Source: Candidatus Bathyarchaeota archaeon RBG_13_52_12 (GTDB lineage Archaea > Thermoproteota > Bathyarchaeia > TCS64). Taken from it: 5,500 nucleotides of DNA. This document shows, piece after piece, positions 5,101-5,500 of the stretch. The notes under the pieces were generated by a model. That model was not told the origin of the DNA, searched no databases, and was given only the letters and a program-made list of their open reading frames with translations. Positions within the stretch are counted from its first letter, which is position 1. Each line of letters opens with the position of its first letter. The translations under genes were made by a program, and so were the position numbers. The DNA lies in contig MEZF01000080.1 in assembly GCA_001774245.1 (NCBI GenBank), positions 2,982-8,481 of the forward strand, given 5' to 3'.

Positions 5101-5500
5101 GCTGTGAAGCTGCCTAGAGAGTTCGCTTCGACCATTGGGGGAAGTGTGGCTACGTTTCCCGAATCAAACGTGATGGCTATCACGCTTCCCTGCCCGAAGC
5201 CAGTTCCAATTATCACTGCGTCTGAGCCGATCTTTCCGTTGTTGGGGCTTAATAGGATAAGGGGGGATATGGTGTATGTTGCTGAAATTCTTCCTCCAGC
5301 TGAGTCGCTCGCCATGATCGTGTGGACTTGCCCATTCGATTCAGGAATAGCGAAGCTTGCTTCGAACCTGCCGTTTGCGTCAGATGCGACGCTTAGAGGA
5401 GTGGTAGTCAGCGTGGCTGAGTCGAAGGTAAGCATAATCTGCGAGGTGGGGGCGAATCCAGCTCCCTTGGCAGTGACAACCGTGCCAACAGTGCCTGATG
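2196..5500 (-). CDS. Large C-terminally anchored surface protein with Ig-like (IPT/TIG-like) repeats and a helical stalk; 5' end missing
   Basis: The frame is open to the right edge: 21 codons before the first visible ATG (5435-5433) continue the repeat sequence, so that Met is internal and the true start and signal peptide lie outside. There are 1100 visible residues (numbered from the codon at 5498). Residues 1-676 are eight Ig-like repeats, each with a G-x-G-F motif (12, 98, 183, 265, 351, 437, 523, 609), then T-F or T-W, G-x-F-x-A-x-F and x-A-x-D-x-x-G, as expected for IPT/TIG-like beta-sandwich domains. Residues 677-781 form a different beta domain (G-V-Y-K-I-E-Y near 738). Residues 782-959 are a helical, heptad-like stalk with recurring D-L-G-x-V patterns. 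Residues 960-1070 look beta-rich again. Residues 1072-1095 are a hydrophobic membrane helix followed by K-K-L-I-R, a typical cytoplasmic end. Nine N-X-S/T sequons lie at 666-1003 and none earlier. Two cysteine-free traits, the high Ser/Thr content and the stalk, fit an extracellular archaeal protein. The overall plan recalls S-layer anchors such as SlaB (beta domains, coiled coil, C-terminal membrane helix), but homology is not shown; an adhesin is equally possible. Promoter not in window. Confidence 0.92.
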   Translation of the reverse strand, partial: SGTVGTVVTAKGAGFAPTSQIMLTFDSATLTTTPLSVASDANGRFEASFAIPESNGQVHTIMASDSAGGRISATYTISPLILLSPNNGKIGSDAVIIGTGFGQGSVIAITFDSGNVATLPPMVEANSLGSFTATFTVPSANPGAMTVKASDNVGGSTQATYTVTPLITITVTGRAGTAVTVTGTGFAPSNTVNVKFDGVILASAPTDPSGSFTQVITVPNVPAGSYLISTIDPLGSVASATFTVTPLITLSPTSGVVGTMLTVTGTGFTANSMIALTFAGASMTTTPSSIITDPYGAFTASFAAPNSKPGGWSVRAQDSDGQQSVSTFTITTKLTLSSTSGTVGTVLTVKGAGFSAGSQVTLTFDAQTLTTSPSTILTDSGGRFEASFSIPESTGQVHTIMASDSAGNRLSSSYTVSASLTLSSISGNTGQNIILTGAGFGPYSLITITFNSAIVATTPTTIETSAQGSFTAVFNVPEATPGANTVRATDNVGGAATATFTAIRKITLSSSTGTPLSTILVTGQGFDPSSTIALTWSGSPLNTVPTPVVTNTVGAFEAIITTPLDVAGVHLVEARDTSGNQASGTYKTIPSVLLDPADQGSGDTLRMVGQGFNGNSPIYVTWDGAPIVTSPFSIATDQSGSFKARFELPYAPLGNHKVTAVDSLGNYTSVTYTLTSSYPIDISMDVGAIYFRGEMADFLALISKRGAPVDVTTFQATLIKPDGSTQNLSNSVVKLQKGVYKIEYTVSGGAEAGTYALIVNATVTIQDVSRYGSALKAFQVSRTFNNMNAMLEKINGTVATMSLDLSPILIKLDEVNASLTSLTLTEKNEVLARISSTAGSITSRIDALNPSLESIEDSTATVLTDLGNVKTDLKTIGAQIASISGNTVHITSLVGSLNVSLTEINPKLTGIDEGILYLKTDLGRVNASIQDLKVRSISLEEKTTNIQTDVGSMVIALDGIIGIELPVNTPIGTRNITLLSNMNAITASYVENGNTIEIKSSKNSSGLGIVSVIIPREVVTSLGSTVSDIKLSDNGRDATYIIREFPEVYLVKISQTQGEHKLSLYLKGYPNFPLIIPVSLVTLITLTLIAYAVTVKKLIR
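2214..2285 (-). other. C-terminal membrane anchor of the large surface protein
   Basis: Codons for residues 1072-1095 encode an uninterrupted hydrophobic run (P-L-I-I-P-V-S-L-V-T-L-I-T-L-T-L-I-A-Y) followed by K-K-L-I-R and the stop. The length suits one membrane crossing, and the basic tail puts the C-terminus in the cytoplasm. There is no LPxTG-like or PGF-like sorting motif, so the protein is probably held by this helix itself. Confidence 0.85.
2622..3155 (-). other. Helical stalk region of the large surface protein
   Basis: Residues 782-959 lack the Gly/Pro/Tyr pattern of the beta domains. They show hydrophobic residues at three/four spacing, with recurring patterns such as D-L-G-N-V-K-T-D-L near residue 865 and D-L-G-R-V-N-A-S-I near 920. 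Four of the protein's nine N-X-S/T sequons are here (Asn795, 816, 898, 926). The register is less regular than that of the plus-strand coiled-coil protein, so an interrupted coiled coil or helical bundle is likely. Confidence 0.7.
3471..5498 (-). repeat. Tandem array of eight Ig-like repeat units within the large surface-protein gene
   Basis: In coding order the units are R1 5498-5262 (first part outside the window), R2 5261-5004, R3 5003-4761, R4 4760-4503, R5 4502-4245, R6 4244-3987, R7 3986-3729 and R8 3728-3471. Seven spacings between G-x-G-F motifs are 86, 85, 82, 86, 86, 86 and 86 residues, so the unit is 258 bases and R3 is the only shortened one. The shared pattern is hydrophobic-T-L-S, a Gly turn, G-x-G-F, T-F/T-W, G-x-F-x-A-x-F, then A-x-D-x-x-G and a terminal T-Y-T-V strand. 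R7 and R8, nearest the membrane, have diverged most and carry Trp where the others have Phe. More repeats may lie to the right. Confidence 0.88.
4245..4481 (-). repeat. R5 copy of a long-distance direct repeat (partner R1 at 5262-5498, 1017-base offset)
   Basis: By hand alignment R5 and R1 match at 54 of 78 residues, against 30 of 78 for the neighbours R1 and R2 and about 40 of 84 for R4 and R5. The DNA is also close: the 80 bases from 4281 and from 5298 differ at about 18 positions, with agctgagtcgct shared at the start. The next pair, R6 and R2, lies at the same 1017-base offset and shares the 15-mer gctgtgaagctgcct (4084 and 5101). This points to duplication of a four-unit block, or later gene conversion between the copies. 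Confidence 0.75.

Noticed and set aside
5433..5435. ATG as the start of the large minus-strand gene
   Set aside because: The 21 codons upstream continue the same repeat, including the S-G-T-V-G-T and G-A-G-F motifs, up to the window edge. The Met is internal and corresponds to Thr in repeat R5.
3471..5498. CRISPR-like or satellite DNA repeat array
   Set aside because: The 258-base periodicity follows codon frame and encodes diverged protein domains, so it is a protein repeat rather than a DNA repeat array.

Overview
The window looks archaeal, though no rRNA or tRNA is present to fix the lineage. The evidence is a DUF2797-type zinc-cysteine/GIY-YIG-like protein, a probable leaderless promoter with a TATA element about 27 bases before an ATG, purine-rich AGG/AGA arginine codons, and two surface proteins with stalks rich in N-X-S/T sequons. 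The Thermoproteota side (Bathyarchaeia/Thaumarchaeota-like) is a reasonable guess and no more than that.

Layout: (1) Bases 1-132 form a short C-rich, gene-poor leader. It contains a TATA-like element and, on the minus strand, a good Shine-Dalgarno-like sequence in front of an ATG whose frame runs off the left edge, possibly a divergent gene. (2) A 301-residue plus-strand gene (133-1038) encodes a cytoplasmic DUF2797-family protein. Its codon use and G/C strand bias switch abruptly near its middle. (3) After a 159-base AT-rich gap with T-runs and a TATA element, a plus-strand gene (1198-1983) encodes a 261-residue membrane protein. It has one N-terminal membrane helix, a strikingly regular leucine-heptad coiled coil and a small beta-rich head. 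(4) A 212-base gap between convergent genes holds a long imperfect inverted repeat with smaller nested palindromes. (5) A very large minus-strand gene (2196 to beyond 5500, start not in the window) encodes a surface protein with at least eight Ig-like (IPT/TIG-like) repeats of about 86 residues, a further beta domain, a roughly 180-residue helical stalk, a membrane-proximal beta domain and a C-terminal membrane anchor.

How they may work together (inference): the two convergent genes both encode stalked, probably glycosylated cell-surface proteins with opposite topology, one anchored by its N-terminus and the other by its C-terminus. The large one has the general plan of an archaeal S-layer anchor or adhesin. 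The DUF2797 gene looks functionally unrelated. No complete novel system (defence, CRISPR, mobile element) can be shown here. The most unusual signals are the codon/skew switch inside the first gene, the near-perfect leucine register of the second protein, the complete absence of sequons from the Ig repeats compared with the stalk of the third, and the structured convergent intergenic region.
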